From contig NW_004624779.1 of the NCBI RefSeq assembly GCF_000247695.1, forward strand, positions 1,515,266 to 1,579,265: DNA of 64,000 nucleotides, in the 5' to 3' direction. Shown piece after piece: positions 49,263 through 60,554 of the stretch (the first letter of the stretch is position 1; every line of letters starts with the position of its first letter). The notes under the pieces are model-generated. The model was not told the origin of the DNA. It was given only the letters and a program-made list of their open reading frames with translations, and made no database searches. A program made the position numbers and the translations under genes. This DNA comes from Heterocephalus glaber (taxonomy: Eukaryota > Chordata > Mammalia > Rodentia > Bathyergidae).

Positions 49263-52200
49263 ATGTAAACATTCCCCTTTTTAAAATTTTTTATTTTTAT
49301 TAGTATATGTTTGCAATGCATAATGATTTCATTTACTATGTGAAATTAGTACATGTACATAATAGATCCCAATTCTTCTTTTCCCTTTCCCTCCACTCCC
49401 CCAATCTTTTTTGCCAACATCAGATTCATTTATTTATAAGTACTGACCGAAAAACATGTAAAACACAGGAGAAAATTATACTAAATCAACATACTTTTAG
49501 ATAATTCATGCTGAATTACAATAACTTCTTTCTCTTTTTTCCCTTATCTTTTATTTTGTACTTTTTTATATACAAGAGAAACAATGCAATATTTAAGCTT
49601 GTTGCCTGATTTACTTCACTTTAACATTATGGTCTCAAGATGCTTCCATTTTCCTATAAATGACTCATGTTCATCCTCCTTAATAGTAGAGTAGTACTTC
49701 ATTGTGTATAAATACATTTTCTTTATCCATTCATCTGTTGATGGACATATAGGTTGCTTCCAAGATTTAGCTGTTATGAATTGCTGCTATAAACATGGGT
49801 ATGTATGCAGCACTGTGGCAGGATGTCTTTAACTCTTCTGGGAAGATATCTAGAAGGGGAATAGCTGGGTCAAACGGAATTTCTTTTTTTTTTTTTCGGT
49901 ACCAGGGATTGAGCTCAGGACCTTGTGTTTTCCAGGCAGGCACAGTGCCACTGAGCCACATCCTCAGCTCAAATGGAATTTCTAATTTTAGCTTTTTGAG
50001 GAATCTCCATATTGATTTCCTTAGTGGTTGTACCAGTTTATACTCCTGCTAACAATGAAGAAGGGTTCCCTTCTCCCTGCAGCCTCTCTAGCATTTGTTA
50101 TTGGTTGATTTCGATAGAAGCCACTCTTTCTGGAGAGACTTGGAATCTCAGTGTTGTTTTCATTCTTACTTCTCAAATGACCAGCAATGTTGAACATCTT
50201 TTCATGTATTCATTTATTGTCTGTATGTACTTCTTTACCTTAGAAGTATCTATTCATTTCACAAGTCCATTTTTATAATTAGGTCTTTAAATATGGGGGA
50301 TCTAAATTTTTTGAGTTCTTTATATAGTCTAGATATTAGTCCTTTGCTGGGGAGTAGCTAGCAAAATTTGTTTCCCATTCTGAATGTTGTCTCTTCACTC
50401 TTTTGGCAGTGGCCCTTGCTATGCAGAAGTTTTTAAATTTTATGTACTCCCATTTATTGATTCTTGATATTATTTCTTGTGCAATCAGGGTTCTGTTCAG
50501 AAAGTCTTTCTTTATAACAATGTCTTTAAGAGTTTTATGTATTTGGTATTCCAGCAGATTAATACTGTTTCTGTTTTAATACTTAGACATTTGATCCATT
50601 TTGATTTAGTTCAGTGCATTGTAAGAGAGATGATTCTAGGTTCAATCTTAGGCAGCCTAAGATAGCCAGTTTTCCCAGCACCATTTGTTAAAGCGGCTAT
50701 CTTTTCCCCAGTGAAAGGATTTGGCCCCTTTGACAAAGTTAACATAGCTGAGTGTGCCTGGAGTTGTTTTTGAATCCTCTATACTAATCCACAAGTCTGT
50801 TTTTGTCTGTTTGTTTGTTGCCAATATTGTTTTTATCACTATAGATTTGTAGTGTGACTTGAAGTCCAGGATTGTGATATTTTCTGCCTTACCCTTGTTG
50901 CCTAGAATTGCTTTTGCTATTCTAGGTCTGTTTGGGATCTGCATGAATTTTAGGATTGGTTTTTCTAGTTCTATGAGGGATGCTATTGGTATTTTGATTG
51001 CATTAAATCTGTTTAACAGTTTTAGATGTGTAGCATTCTGACTGTATTGGTAATGCCTATCCAGGAACAGAGGCTATCTTTCCATTTTTCTGATAACCTG
51101 TTTGATCTCCTTTTTCAGAGTAATATAGTTTTCACTGGAGAGGTCTTTTACTTCCTTAGATTAATTTCTAAGAATTTCATACTTTTTTATGCCATTGTGA
51201 AAGGTATTGTTTCCCTAATTTCTCTTTTGGTGAGTTTGTTATTGGCATACAGGAATGCTATTGATTTTTGACTGTTGACTCTGTATCCTGCTATGATACT
51301 GAATTTGATTACTAATTCTAGGAGCCTTTTGATGGAGTTTGGGGGGTCTTCTACGTAGAGGATCATGTCATCTGCAAATAATGATAATTTAACTTCATTT
51401 TTCCTATCCACATCCCTTTTCTTTCTTTTGTCTAATTGCTCTGGCTAATATTTCCAGAACTATATTGAACAGGAGTGGTAGTAGTGGACATCCTTGTCCC
51501 TGATTTTACAGGGAAAACTTTCAGCTTCTCTCCATTTAGTATGATGTTGGTCATTGGTTTGTCATAGATGGCATTTATCAGATTGAGATAAAGACCTTCT
51601 ATTCCTATTTTCTTCAAGATTTTAAACTTAAAGGGATGTTGGATTTTGTCAAATGTTTTTTCTGTATCTATTAATACAATCATGTGATTTTTGTCCTTGC
51701 TTCTGTTTATGTAGTATATTAAATGTATTTATTGTGTATATTGAACCATCCCTGTATCCTTGAGATGAATCCTATTTGCTCATAATGTATAATCTTTTTG
51801 ATGATTTGCTGCATTCTATCTGCTAGGATCTAATTAAGAATTTTTGCATCTATGGTCATTAAAGAGATTGGCCTGCAGTTCTCTTTTTTGGCTGGGTCCT
51901 TTTCTGACTTCAGAATCAAGGTAATGCTTGCTTCCAGGAATGACTTGGGGACTATTTCTTCCCTTTTGAATTCATTAAAGAGTCTGAGGACTATTGGCAT
52001 TAGATCTTCTCTAAAGTCCTTATAAAAGTCGGCATCGAATCCATCAGGATTTTCGCTTTTTTAGTTGGCAGTTTTTTTATTACTTTTTCAATTTCAATGA
52101 CTGATACTGGATTTTTATATCTTCCTGGTTCAGCTTTGGTAGTTTATATGCATCTAGGAATTTATCCATTTCTTCTGAATATTCCATCTTATTAGAGTAT

Positions 52201-53155
52201 AGATTCTCAAAGTATTACCAATGATCTGTATTTCAGCAGAACCCATTATGATTTCATTTCTAATTGCTTGGATTTTTTTCCCTTATTTTCATAAGACTAA
52301 GCATTTGTCTATTTTGTTTAATCTTTCAAAGAACAAACTATTCAATTCATTTATTCTTTATATCTTTTGTCTCAATTTCATTAATTTCTCTGAACCTTAT
52401 AGTTTTTTTCCTCATACTAGCTTTGGGTTTAGATTGTTCTTCAGTATTTTTTCTGGAACACTGAGGTACATCATCAGGTTATTTATTTGAGCTCACTCTG
52501 TTTTTCTGATGTGGGAATCAACATCATAAACTTCCCTCTTAGGACTACTTTCATTGGGGCCTTTAGGTTTCAGTATGTCATACTGACATTATCATTGGAT
52601 TGCAGAAACTAATTTCTTTTCCCAATGATTATTCAAGAGTGTATTACTAAATTTCCATGTATTTGCATAGTTTCTGTGGTGTTGTTTGCCACTGATTTCT
52701 AGGGTCATTGCATTATGATCCATAATATGCATGAGATAATTTCAGTTCTTTTGCATTTACTTAAGTATGCCCTATGGGCTAGTATGGCCTATTCTGGAGA
52801 AAGTTTTATGTGCTGCTGAGAAGAATATGTATTCTGTGTTGGGTAGAACACTCTGTGGGTACCTATTAAGTCCATTTGTTGAAAGGTTTGGTTTGACACT
52901 GATATTTCTGTATTTTGTATCTAATTAATCTGTCCATTAGTAATAGTGGAGTAATGATATCCCCCATTACAACTGTACTGGTGTATACCTGATTTTTCAT
53001 GTGAAGTCGGGTGTGTCCATATTTGATGCATGTATGTTTACAATTGTTATCTCTTTCTGTTGAATTGTTCCCTTAACCAATATGTGGTGACTTTCTTTGG
53101 CTCTCCTGATCAGTTTTGGCTTGAAATTCACTTTGTCTGACATTAGGATAAACAC
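49263..53155 (-). mobile_element. 5'-truncated L1 with most of ORF2, antisense
   Basis: This is the longest L1 copy (about 3.9 kb) and runs right to left. Its ORF2 begins within the endonuclease domain (SDKVNFKPK and IQQKEITIVNIHASN at 53,030-53,200). The reverse transcriptase follows with motif A ([11 protein letters not shown] near 51,660), a degraded motif B (GTRMST in place of the usual RQGCP), and the catalytic motif FADDMILYVED near 51,340-51,375. The C-terminal part carries KDSRFNKWCWENWL near 50,665 and [10 protein letters not shown] near 49,830. The 3' UTR lies next to 49,263. Stops and frameshifts break ORF2 into short frames (52997-53242, 51432-51683, 51187-51411, 50657-50944, 49767-49961). 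ORF1 and the 5' UTR are missing. An ID SINE interrupts it at 49884-49968. Confidence 0.93.
49884..49968 (-). mobile_element. ID-type SINE nested in L1, with TSD
   Basis: The reverse complement of an ID head (GGTACCAGGGATTGAGCTCAGG ... TGAGCCACATCCTCAGC) with its poly-T tail on the left. TCAAACGGAATTTC (49870-49883) and TCAAATGGAATTTC (49969-49982) are a 13/14 duplication of L1 sequence, so the SINE is younger than this L1. Confidence 0.95.
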
Positions 53156-53510
53156 TGACCTCATTTGGCATGCACAAAGTAAAAGATGACGTAGCATATT
53201 AAAAGATTTAAGTGGTTTTTTTAATGAATTCTCATTATCCAAATTTAAAAATTTTTTAAAGTAAAAATAATTTAGCTAGGTCCAACTTAGCCATATTATT
53301 AACCCACCTCTCTGTCCATTTATTCAACACAATTTAAATTTCATTCTGTGTCAATTATTTCTATCTTTCTGAGACACAATTCAAGTTATTTCAACTTCTC
53401 TGAGGAAACTATTTTACTCTTATAATCGCCAATAGCAAATGATGCTTTTTGGTATTATGAAGGAGAAACTAATAAGAATAGTAGTCTATGAAGTGAGAAT
53501 CTAGCATAGT
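53156..53510. other. Unassigned AT-rich DNA
   Basis: No recognised gene or repeat. Confidence 0.45.
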
Positions 53511-53824
53511 ACAAGTTGAGCATCCTAAATCTAAAAATCCAAAATCTAAAATGCTTAAAGGTCTGGAACTTTGTGAATGCCAATTCCATACCTGACCTTG
53601 TATGACAGGTTATAGTCAAAACACAGAAACATTAAAAATATTGTATAAAATTAATTTCAGGCTGTATTTATAAGATATGTATTAAAAATAAAGGAATTTA
53701 ATGTTTATACTTCAGTGTAATATCCAACATATTGCATTTTTATATGCAAATAATCTACAATCTGAAAAAATTAGAAATCTAAAATTCTTGTCACAAGCAT
53801 TTCAAATAAGAGATACTCAAAATA
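53511..53824. mobile_element. Tigger-like non-autonomous DNA transposon
   Basis: The left end, ACAAGTTGAGCATCCTAAATC, and the right end, AAATAAGAGATACTCAAAA, are imperfect inverted repeats of the kind TTGAGTATCC...GGATACTCAA seen in Tigger-type (pogo) elements. The interior includes AAAATCCAAAATCTAAAATGC and a TATAAAATTAATTTCAGGC block. A TA dinucleotide abuts each end. No transposase is encoded. Confidence 0.6.
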
Positions 53825-54290
53825 TACTACCTAAGTAACATGTTCAAGCCTTCTAAATAACCTATAAAAGAAAGAATCTCTGCTTTATATAAAACATCCC
53901 AGGAAGATGCTTCCTATTGAAAAAATCATCATGACTCTTTATACCACATTAGAAATATGAAAATTTGGAACAACTGATCCATTTCTTCCACAATAAATGG
54001 TGTTTCAGTTCACAACTTACTTTATTCCACAATTTTGGTAAAGACGGCCACATCTGTGTTTGTGAGGAAAGATGGCCACAATAGTATTGGTTCCCTGATG
54101 TAGAGTTTGCAAACAAAAACAAAATGTTGCCAAATGCTTTTGTCTGCAAACCAAATTGTTCACAAACAGAAACATTCATGAACCAAGATACCACTGCATA
54201 CTCTCTGGGTCATATTCCCTTCATTAATGTAACAATATATGTTATCATATATATTTCTCTCTTACTCTCCCTTCCTTCACTCCAAAGCAG

Positions 54291-54337
<47 letters not shown>

Positions 54338-55161
54338 GTATTTCCTTCAAATGTGCTATCTTTTTTTTAATAATTTATCTCTTTAGCTATATTTTAAGTA
54401 TCCCCATAGAAACCTTTCTGAATGCTCACTGTTAGAATTCACAAAGGGTAGTTGCTGGGCAAATAGTTTCTTATGATATTATTTGGTAGTATAATATTAA
54501 CATAAAGGTTCCTACAATGAAGACAAAAAGGAAGATAGGAAATAAAGACTGAAGGAGTATTAAGACTTTGTCCCTTGAAAATATCTGACATGTAAAGGAC
54601 AAGTACAGGTAATAGTGTTCCAAATGATATACTAAAGATTAAACTTCCTATCTCAAAAATAAGTTGTTCCATGAAACAGTCAGTGCTAAGATATCAAAAC
54701 CAGAATCAAAGCTCAATTCAGATATTATTTCTCAAATAAACCCTATACAGTCTTCAAACTTCCACCCATGTCAATAGCAGAAATTTTATATTAGATTTAC
54801 ACTCAACACAGAAAATCAGCCCAGCAGCATATAATTATCTCTGAATTATCTTTCAGTCCAAGACACCTCTCATCGTTTTCACCTGCCTTGACCTGGAAAA
54901 AGGTGGCATCAAAATTAATCTTGAAAATACTAATCTTGCAGCTCACTACAGAATATTATTTGAAGGTCTCTGTAAAGATCCCTAAAAGAAAGCCAATGGT
55001 TTAACACCCATTGTTTACACAGTGTAAACTATTTTTGCTATGTTAAGTTTTACTAAAATATATTTAAAAGCTTCAGCAAGGGGGAAAAAGGAGGTCAGTG
55101 TCTATTTAAGAAACAGTTTGGCAAATCCTAAATTGAACGGTTCAGTTAAAAGAGTGATTCA
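53825..55161. other. Unassigned AT-rich DNA
   Basis: No named repeat apart from the TA tract listed separately. At 54,100-54,180 the motif TTTGCAAAC / TTTGTCTGCAAACC / GTTCACAAAC recurs in loose form. The minus-strand frame at 53949-54194 has no known domain. Confidence 0.4.
54292..54335. repeat. (TA)n microsatellite
   Basis: Pure AT/TA dinucleotide tract of about 21 units. Confidence 0.97.
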
Positions 55162-55258
55162 TGGGGTCGGGGAAGTAGCTCAGTGGCACCATGCCGGCCT
55201 GGCAAGCGCAAGGTCCTGAGTTCGATCACTGGTTCCACAAAAAAAAAAAACAAAAAAA
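55162..55258 (+). mobile_element. ID-type SINE (variant head)
   Basis: GGGGTCGGGGAAGTAGCTCAGTGG, GCAAGCGCAAGGTCCTGAGTTCGATC and a long A-rich tail define it. The box A spacing differs from the other copies (GGAAGTAGCTCAG). No clear duplication was found. Confidence 0.85.
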
Positions 55259-55271
55259 ACTGATTGATTAG

Positions 55272-55645
55272 TATTATGGTATAGATCTAAATCATCCCCC
55301 TCCAAAGTCTTGTATGTTTGAAAAGTGATTGGTCATGGGGGATTCATTCCTTGACTTTCGTAACTGAATGCGCTATTAGGAAACGGGGCCTAGTCAGAGG
55401 TGAGTTATCAGGACTTTGTCCTGGAAGGATGTATTCCTGTCCCTGGCTCTCCTTCTCACTCTTTGTTTCCTGACTGCCATGGATGAGCAGCTATCCTTCA
55501 CCAACACCTTTTACCATACTGTTTCTGCCTTACAGCCAGCTAACTTTGGACTGAACACTGAAAAAAGGGAGCCAGATAAACTTCTCTTCTTTTAAGTTTT
55601 GGGTGTGGGGTGTTTTGTCCCAGCAATGAAAAACTTACTAATACA
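55272..55645 (+). mobile_element. ERVL-MaLR solo LTR with 5-bp TSD
   Basis: The LTR begins TATTATGGTATAGATC and ends ACTTACTAATACA. It contains ATTAGGAAACGGGGCC, CTGACTGCCATGGATGAGCAGC, CAGATAAACTTCTCTTC and TTTTGTCCCAGCAATGAAAAAC, a layout typical of rodent and primate MaLR LTRs. ATTAG at 55267-55271 and 55646-55650 is a 5-bp target-site duplication, the size known for ERVL-type integrations. No internal sequence is present. Confidence 0.75.
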
Positions 55646-55650
55646 ATTAG

Positions 55651-56029
55651 TATAGACCAATTCATCATGAAGTAGCAGAGTCCAGATGGGAATTAGGATG
55701 AATCTAGCAGTTAGTCAAACAAGAAGGGAAAAGAAGAATAATTAGTGCTACAATCTTAGTTACCCAGATAACTATTTAAAGCAAGGAACTGAAACTGATC
55801 ATTATAGGATATTAGCTGGAAGAGGAGAAAAACAGACCAGAACACTTTGATATAATTATTATTATTATTATTATTATTACATTTTTAAATCTTCTGTTCT
55901 GACATGGGGAATTATGAAAAATAATATACAGAAAAGTGCATCAGATGTGTGCAGTGATAAAGAAACAAACATTCAAAGTTATTGGGGAAAAAAATTAAAT
56001 TAGAAGCTAAGACTGCATACAAGACTGAG
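55651..56029. other. Unassigned DNA with (ATT)n at 55854-55879
   Basis: Contains an ATT triplet microsatellite of about eight units. Nothing else is recognised. Confidence 0.6.
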
Positions 56030-56030
56030 A

Positions 56031-56191
56031 GCTGTGGTTTTCAAACACCAATGCATAGATGCATCTCCTGGTGATGCTGTTAAAACTCAGAACTCCGAGG
56101 CAGTGGGTCTGGCAGAGCCTGAGATTCTGCATGTCTACAAATTTCTTAGGTAACTCATTTTGCTGAACTGCAGACCACACTTTGAGCAGCA
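56031..56191 (+). mobile_element. MER5A-like hAT-Charlie element
   Basis: GTGGTTTTCAAACACCAATGC at the left and GCAGACCACACTTTGAGCAGC at the right are the inverted-repeat ends. CATCTCCTGGTGATGCTGTTAAAACTCAG lies between. It is a short non-autonomous element, and the minus-strand frame over it is a shadow. Confidence 0.82.
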
Positions 56192-56754
56192 AGTATGAAA
56201 TAAAGCAGTGTTTACTGATTATAGAGCAACTTTCTGAATGGAGCTCCTGCAGAGGAGGAAAAGTGTAAATTATATCACTATAGCCACAAAATACCTAAAA
56301 TAAAGCAAGCATTTAATACTTATTCAACAGTGGTCCCCCAATTTGGGTAGTCTGTTTTCCAATTTTAGAAGGTTTTTTTTTTTTTAGTATGTTTCCATCC
56401 TTAAAGATATTTCTACTATTTTAAAATTAAAGTTCTTTTATTTCCTCATAAAATATATGAAAGGAGAAAAAATGACTTTTCTTTGTCACAGTTTTTCCAA
56501 TCCTCTCTGAAGTCAAAACTGAAATGCATATTAATTATAAACAGGAATATATATTGATACAAACATGCAAATACGTATAAACTTATTGTAACTGTCTTCA
56601 AAAATAAGCTTTTTGCTCAGATTTTTACCAAATTTTAAGTTTTCTTATTATCTAGTGGCCAACAGATAAGCTTATTGAAAAATGTTTCACAATTACCTTA
56701 AGGAATTAGGGCAAGGTTTGGCCCAGAGCATAGGCTTAGTAGGTTTAAGAAATC
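56192..56754. other. Unassigned AT-rich DNA
   Basis: No recognised gene or repeat. Confidence 0.45.
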
Positions 56755-56995
56755 TGTTCTACAGCATGATGACTATAGCTAATGATAATATATTATATTC
56801 TTGAAAAATGCTAAGAGAATGAAGATTAAGTGTTCTCACCACAAAAAACGTAACTATTAGAGTAGTACCTATGTTACCTACCTAGATTTAACTATTCCAC
56901 AATGTGTGTGTATATATATATATACACTTCAAGATATCATGTTGGACATAAAACATGTAATTTTTGTCAATTTTTTAAAATATAGAAGAAAACAT
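56755..56995 (+). mobile_element. Old L1 3'-UTR fragment
   Basis: CAGCATGATGACTATAGCTAATGATAATATATTATATTCTTG, GTGTTCTCACCACAAAAAACG and CACTTCAAGATATCATGTTGG are L1M 3'-UTR landmarks in sense order. A TG/TA dinucleotide run lies at 56903-56926. Confidence 0.75.
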
Positions 56996-57430
56996 TTTTG
57001 AACCCCCCCTCAAAACTAAATTTTGCTTACAACATTTCACCTTACTTATTAAACTCAGAACAAGAGAATGAGAATAAAAGAGTTTTCTACTTGAAACTTT
57101 TTTCTTGGCATATATAAAAACTTAAATAATCAAAAGCATAAATCCTATCTGGTAGACAAAATATTTTCTTCAATTCCCAATTTTTTTTGGAAAAAGAAAT
57201 TGAGATAAGAGAGAAAGGGAACACTTTTAGAGTTGCTGAGCTATTAAGGGATTTAAGCCAGTACCTGGAGTTTTATTCTGACCTAGTGCATTCGCTTCCT
57301 TATTATACTATTTCTCAATAAGTCAAAGTCCTCTCTTCAATACACTGAAAATTAACCTAAGAAGCAAATGAAATACAGTGTGAACACCCAAAAAATAAAT
57401 CAAAACATTTTAGAGACACTATTTGAATGA
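56996..57430. other. Unassigned AT-rich DNA
   Basis: No recognised gene or repeat. Confidence 0.45.
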
Positions 57431-57443
57431 AAAATACAAAAAA

Positions 57444-57526
57444 GGGCTGGGGATTTAGCTCAGTGGTGCCACCGCCTGCCTCACAAGCACAAGGTTCCGG
57501 CTTCAATCCCCGGTACCAAAAAAAAA
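57444..57526 (+). mobile_element. ID-type SINE with 13-bp TSD
   Basis: Complete head (GGGCTGGGGATTTAGCTCAGTGG) and box B (CTTCAATCCCCGGTACC). AAAATACAAAAAA at 57431-57443 recurs at 57527-57539. The minus-strand frame at 57357-57545 is a shadow of it. Confidence 0.95.
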
Positions 57527-57539
57527 AAAATACAAAAAA

Positions 57540-58655
57540 ACACATTATAATAGAAAATAAGTTGACACTTTTAAAAGAAAAAAGTTAGCTCTACTTTGAG
57601 TAGGCTGCCTTTAAAAGTGAATGTGAAGTTAAAATTAATGACATACAGTAAATTCATAGAAGTATATATTATTCAACATTACTCTTCACTCTTGTTTGAA
57701 ATTAAAATAATGTTAAGTTTTCAATAGTGCTTGACCAGCTATTACTCCAGCCAGATATGTTCGTGGGCAATACTAATGAGGACCCAGATCCCAGCAGGAA
57801 TCCCAGGAGCCTGGCAAGGCCTTGCCCAGGCAGCAGCACTGACTGACCAGGGACCACGTGGGAACAAGCACCAGAATAAACACTAGGCTGGCACCATCAC
57901 CAGGATACACGGAACCGTCTGACAGACAAAATCTCCTGGATGTGATTAAGTGATCAAGAGATCTCCAGTTGTAGAATCATTAAACATTCCCTAAGATCTT
58001 GATTAATTGTAAAACAAAACAATCCCTGAGTTTAAAAGGACCTTACTTGAGGCACTAGCTTGAAGAATAGAGGCTCTAATCTGATTCAGAAATCACAGAA
58101 TAACGCTTCAAATAGTGAGCAGGTATTGACAAAGGACCAGGTTTTATCTTCAGCAGCTGTGTTATGAACCCTCCTTTAAGTCTTACCACAAAGGAGTTTT
58201 AATGAGATGGCTAAAATCTACACAAGGTACTAATCACAATTTGAGGAATATTGGACAACATGTCAAGGTTAAAACTAATTCCTATGAACCTTGAAACACC
58301 ACTCCAATTCAAAAATTCAAGCTAAAGTAAAATACTAACAGATCTAAATAAAAAATTATAATTATGACTAAAACAAACACAATCAGAGCTACAATTCTAG
58401 ATTTAACTACAATCCTATATGCAGTCTTCTAATAGAAACAAATTCATAGCACTCCCAACAACAGATATAATAAAAATGTCCCCAATTCTCCCAAATAGGG
58501 ACTGCAAAAGGCAACTATCAATAATCTGAAGGAAAACAATCTACTTCAGATCTTCCCACAGAGCATCACTCATATCCATTGCATTAATGACACCATGCTG
58601 GTAAGATCTAAAAAACTAGGCATGGAGTAGAGATAAATCCCTGTTAAACAAAAAG
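57540..58655. other. Unassigned DNA with a GC-richer patch
   Basis: The part at 57,725-57,935 is clearly GC-richer than its surroundings, but I recognise no family or exon in it. The rest is AT-rich and unassigned. Confidence 0.4.
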
Positions 58656-58659
58656 ACTC

Positions 58660-58800
58660 CCACTCCAGTGCTTTCCCTACTCTGATATGCATACAAATCA
58701 CCTCAAAATACTATTATAATGCTGATTCTGATTTAGTAAGTCTGGAACAGGTTGGGTATCTTCATTTCTAACAAGCTCTTAAGTGATATGTTGCTAGTTT
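58660..58800 (+). mobile_element. MER5A-like hAT-Charlie fragment
   Basis: ATGCATACAAATCACCTCAAAATAC, GCTGATTCTGATTTAGTAAGTCTGG and TTCATTTCTAACAAGCTCTTAAGTGATATG match the interior of MER5A in order. The terminal inverted repeats are not clear. Confidence 0.75.
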
Positions 58801-60278
58801 CTGTAACACACAATGAGAAGCATCGTTAACAAATTAGGCTATTTCCTCCAAAAGGAATTATTTTTACCAAGGAGGCAGAGTGACAGATGGGCTCTTGCAC
58901 TGGGGATATTCTGCCTGTTTTCTTATATTCCATCTTACAAAGGCTATCAAAGTTGAGTCAGGTGCAAAGACAAAGAAGGGTCTCTAGTTGGCCAGATTCT
59001 AATATAAACTGTTCTTCCACTTGGTTCTGGATATGTATGAAGTTTATGGCAACTCCTGATAGAAGAATGTGGAACAGGCACTTGAGGTTCAGGCCTAAGG
59101 TCATGTGGTTTTGAACAAGTATCAAGTTTTGGGATGCTTTCTGGCCCAGCTGATGGACACCATATTAGGTGATCATTCAACCCACACTGTCATCATCAAC
59201 CAGGTCCCAACAGATTCATTTCATCATAAAATCTGTATGATTAATACGACTAGGTCTCAGAGATCCATCCTCCACACTCATGGGTAAGTTCCAAGCAGTT
59301 GTTCAGATGGCCAGGGACATGACAGCAGCCATAACGCTTAGCTGCCTTCAACCCAAATCCATGGCAGCAAAGGAGTTTGCTACTATCAGTTAAATTTACA
59401 ATTTTCCAGTGTAAAGCACAAACCAAAATTTTACTACTTCATGACTATAGCACCTTTTAGGAACAACACTGAAGAATAATAAGGAGGGCAAAAATTTCTT
59501 ATGTGCAAAATTTTAGTGGTCAGTTGGGATCTTCTAATTTGCCTGAGGAGAGTAATATATTGAGCCAGGGTTTACATAAGATACCAGCACAACAGCTAAT
59601 GTTTGAACTGTCAGTCTTCTGGAAGGAAAAGGAATAAAGGTAGAAGTATTACATTGAGATTTGAGGACTACAGCTTTCCAACAATCATGCCAAATGTCTC
59701 ACACACCAGAATATGTTTTCTGAAGAAAAGGCTGGTAAGAGCAATGTGGTAGGATATACTGAGGATATTCTTCACATGGCAAAGAGAGCCAGATATTTGC
59801 TTCAGGAGCTTAAGAAGAAAGAAATCATGGTGGTTAGGCACATTCACAAAGGCCTGTTTCCCCTGGTAAAGCAATCCAACTAGAGTTCTGTTGTTTGGAG
59901 GTTGAAAGAGAGGGAAGGAAGAAGCAGAAAAGGTACAGGCAGAGAGGGAGGGAAGTGGAGAAGGAGGAGTGGGAGGGGGAGGAGTAAAGGAGAGGGAGAA
60001 AGAGAGAGAGGGAGAGAATAACTCCAAGATGTAACGCAGAAAGATTACTACTCCAACTGAAACTGCACCTGGCCATTTAGAATTCTCATGTATTAGGAAC
60101 AAGCAGCAGTAGGAATGGAGTAACAGTGCTGGTTAGAATAACTGGTCCTGTTCATCAAAGAAGAACAACGTTGCCTGAGTGCCCAACAAGCTCACCTTGG
60201 TAAGAGTGTAACCAGGTGCTCTCTCCTTACACTCTGCAACTCCAAACAGTATAACTATCAAGGGCACAAACCCTTTAG
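58801..60278. other. Unassigned segment with purine-rich tract
   Basis: A less AT-rich stretch with broken overlapping frames on both strands (58887-59114 plus, 58947-59180 minus, 59105-59287 plus), which might be a decayed retroelement or retrocopy. I could not identify a parent. A purine-rich (GA/GGA) tract occupies 59898-60019 and produces the spurious minus-strand frames there. Confidence 0.4.
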
Positions 60279-60292
60279 AAGCCAGGTTATGG

Positions 60293-60540
60293 GGGTAGTG
60301 GGAGGGGCAGGGGAAAGGAAAGAAGGAAAAGGAAAAATTATGAGAAATGGAAAAAATGGAAACAAAGTCTTTGTAAATAGGGAAGGGAGGAGGGAGTGAA
60401 GGGAGGAGGGAGTGAAGGGAAGGCTAGGAATGGGGAAAAAATAAGAACCAAGATGCATCATGTAAAGGTACAAGTTCCCAATGAGAAATGTAAATGTGTT
60501 GTATACCTACAATGTACCAATAAAAGAATTTTTTTTTAAA
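60293..60540 (+). mobile_element. Short L1 3'-end insertion with perfect TSD
   Basis: Only the last 250 bp of L1 are present: the purine-rich 3' UTR (with GGGAGGAGGGAGTGAA twice in tandem), GTACAAGTTCCCAATGAGAAATG, TACAATGTACCAATAAAAG and an A-rich tail. AAGCCAGGTTATGG is repeated exactly at 60279-60292 and 60541-60554. It is a severely 5'-truncated insertion. The minus-strand frame here is a shadow. Confidence 0.95.
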
Positions 60541-60554
60541 AAGCCAGGTTATGG

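Noticed and set aside
59668..60102. 144-codon minus-strand frame
   Set aside because: Largely the complement of the purine-rich tract, giving a serine/leucine/proline-rich artefact.
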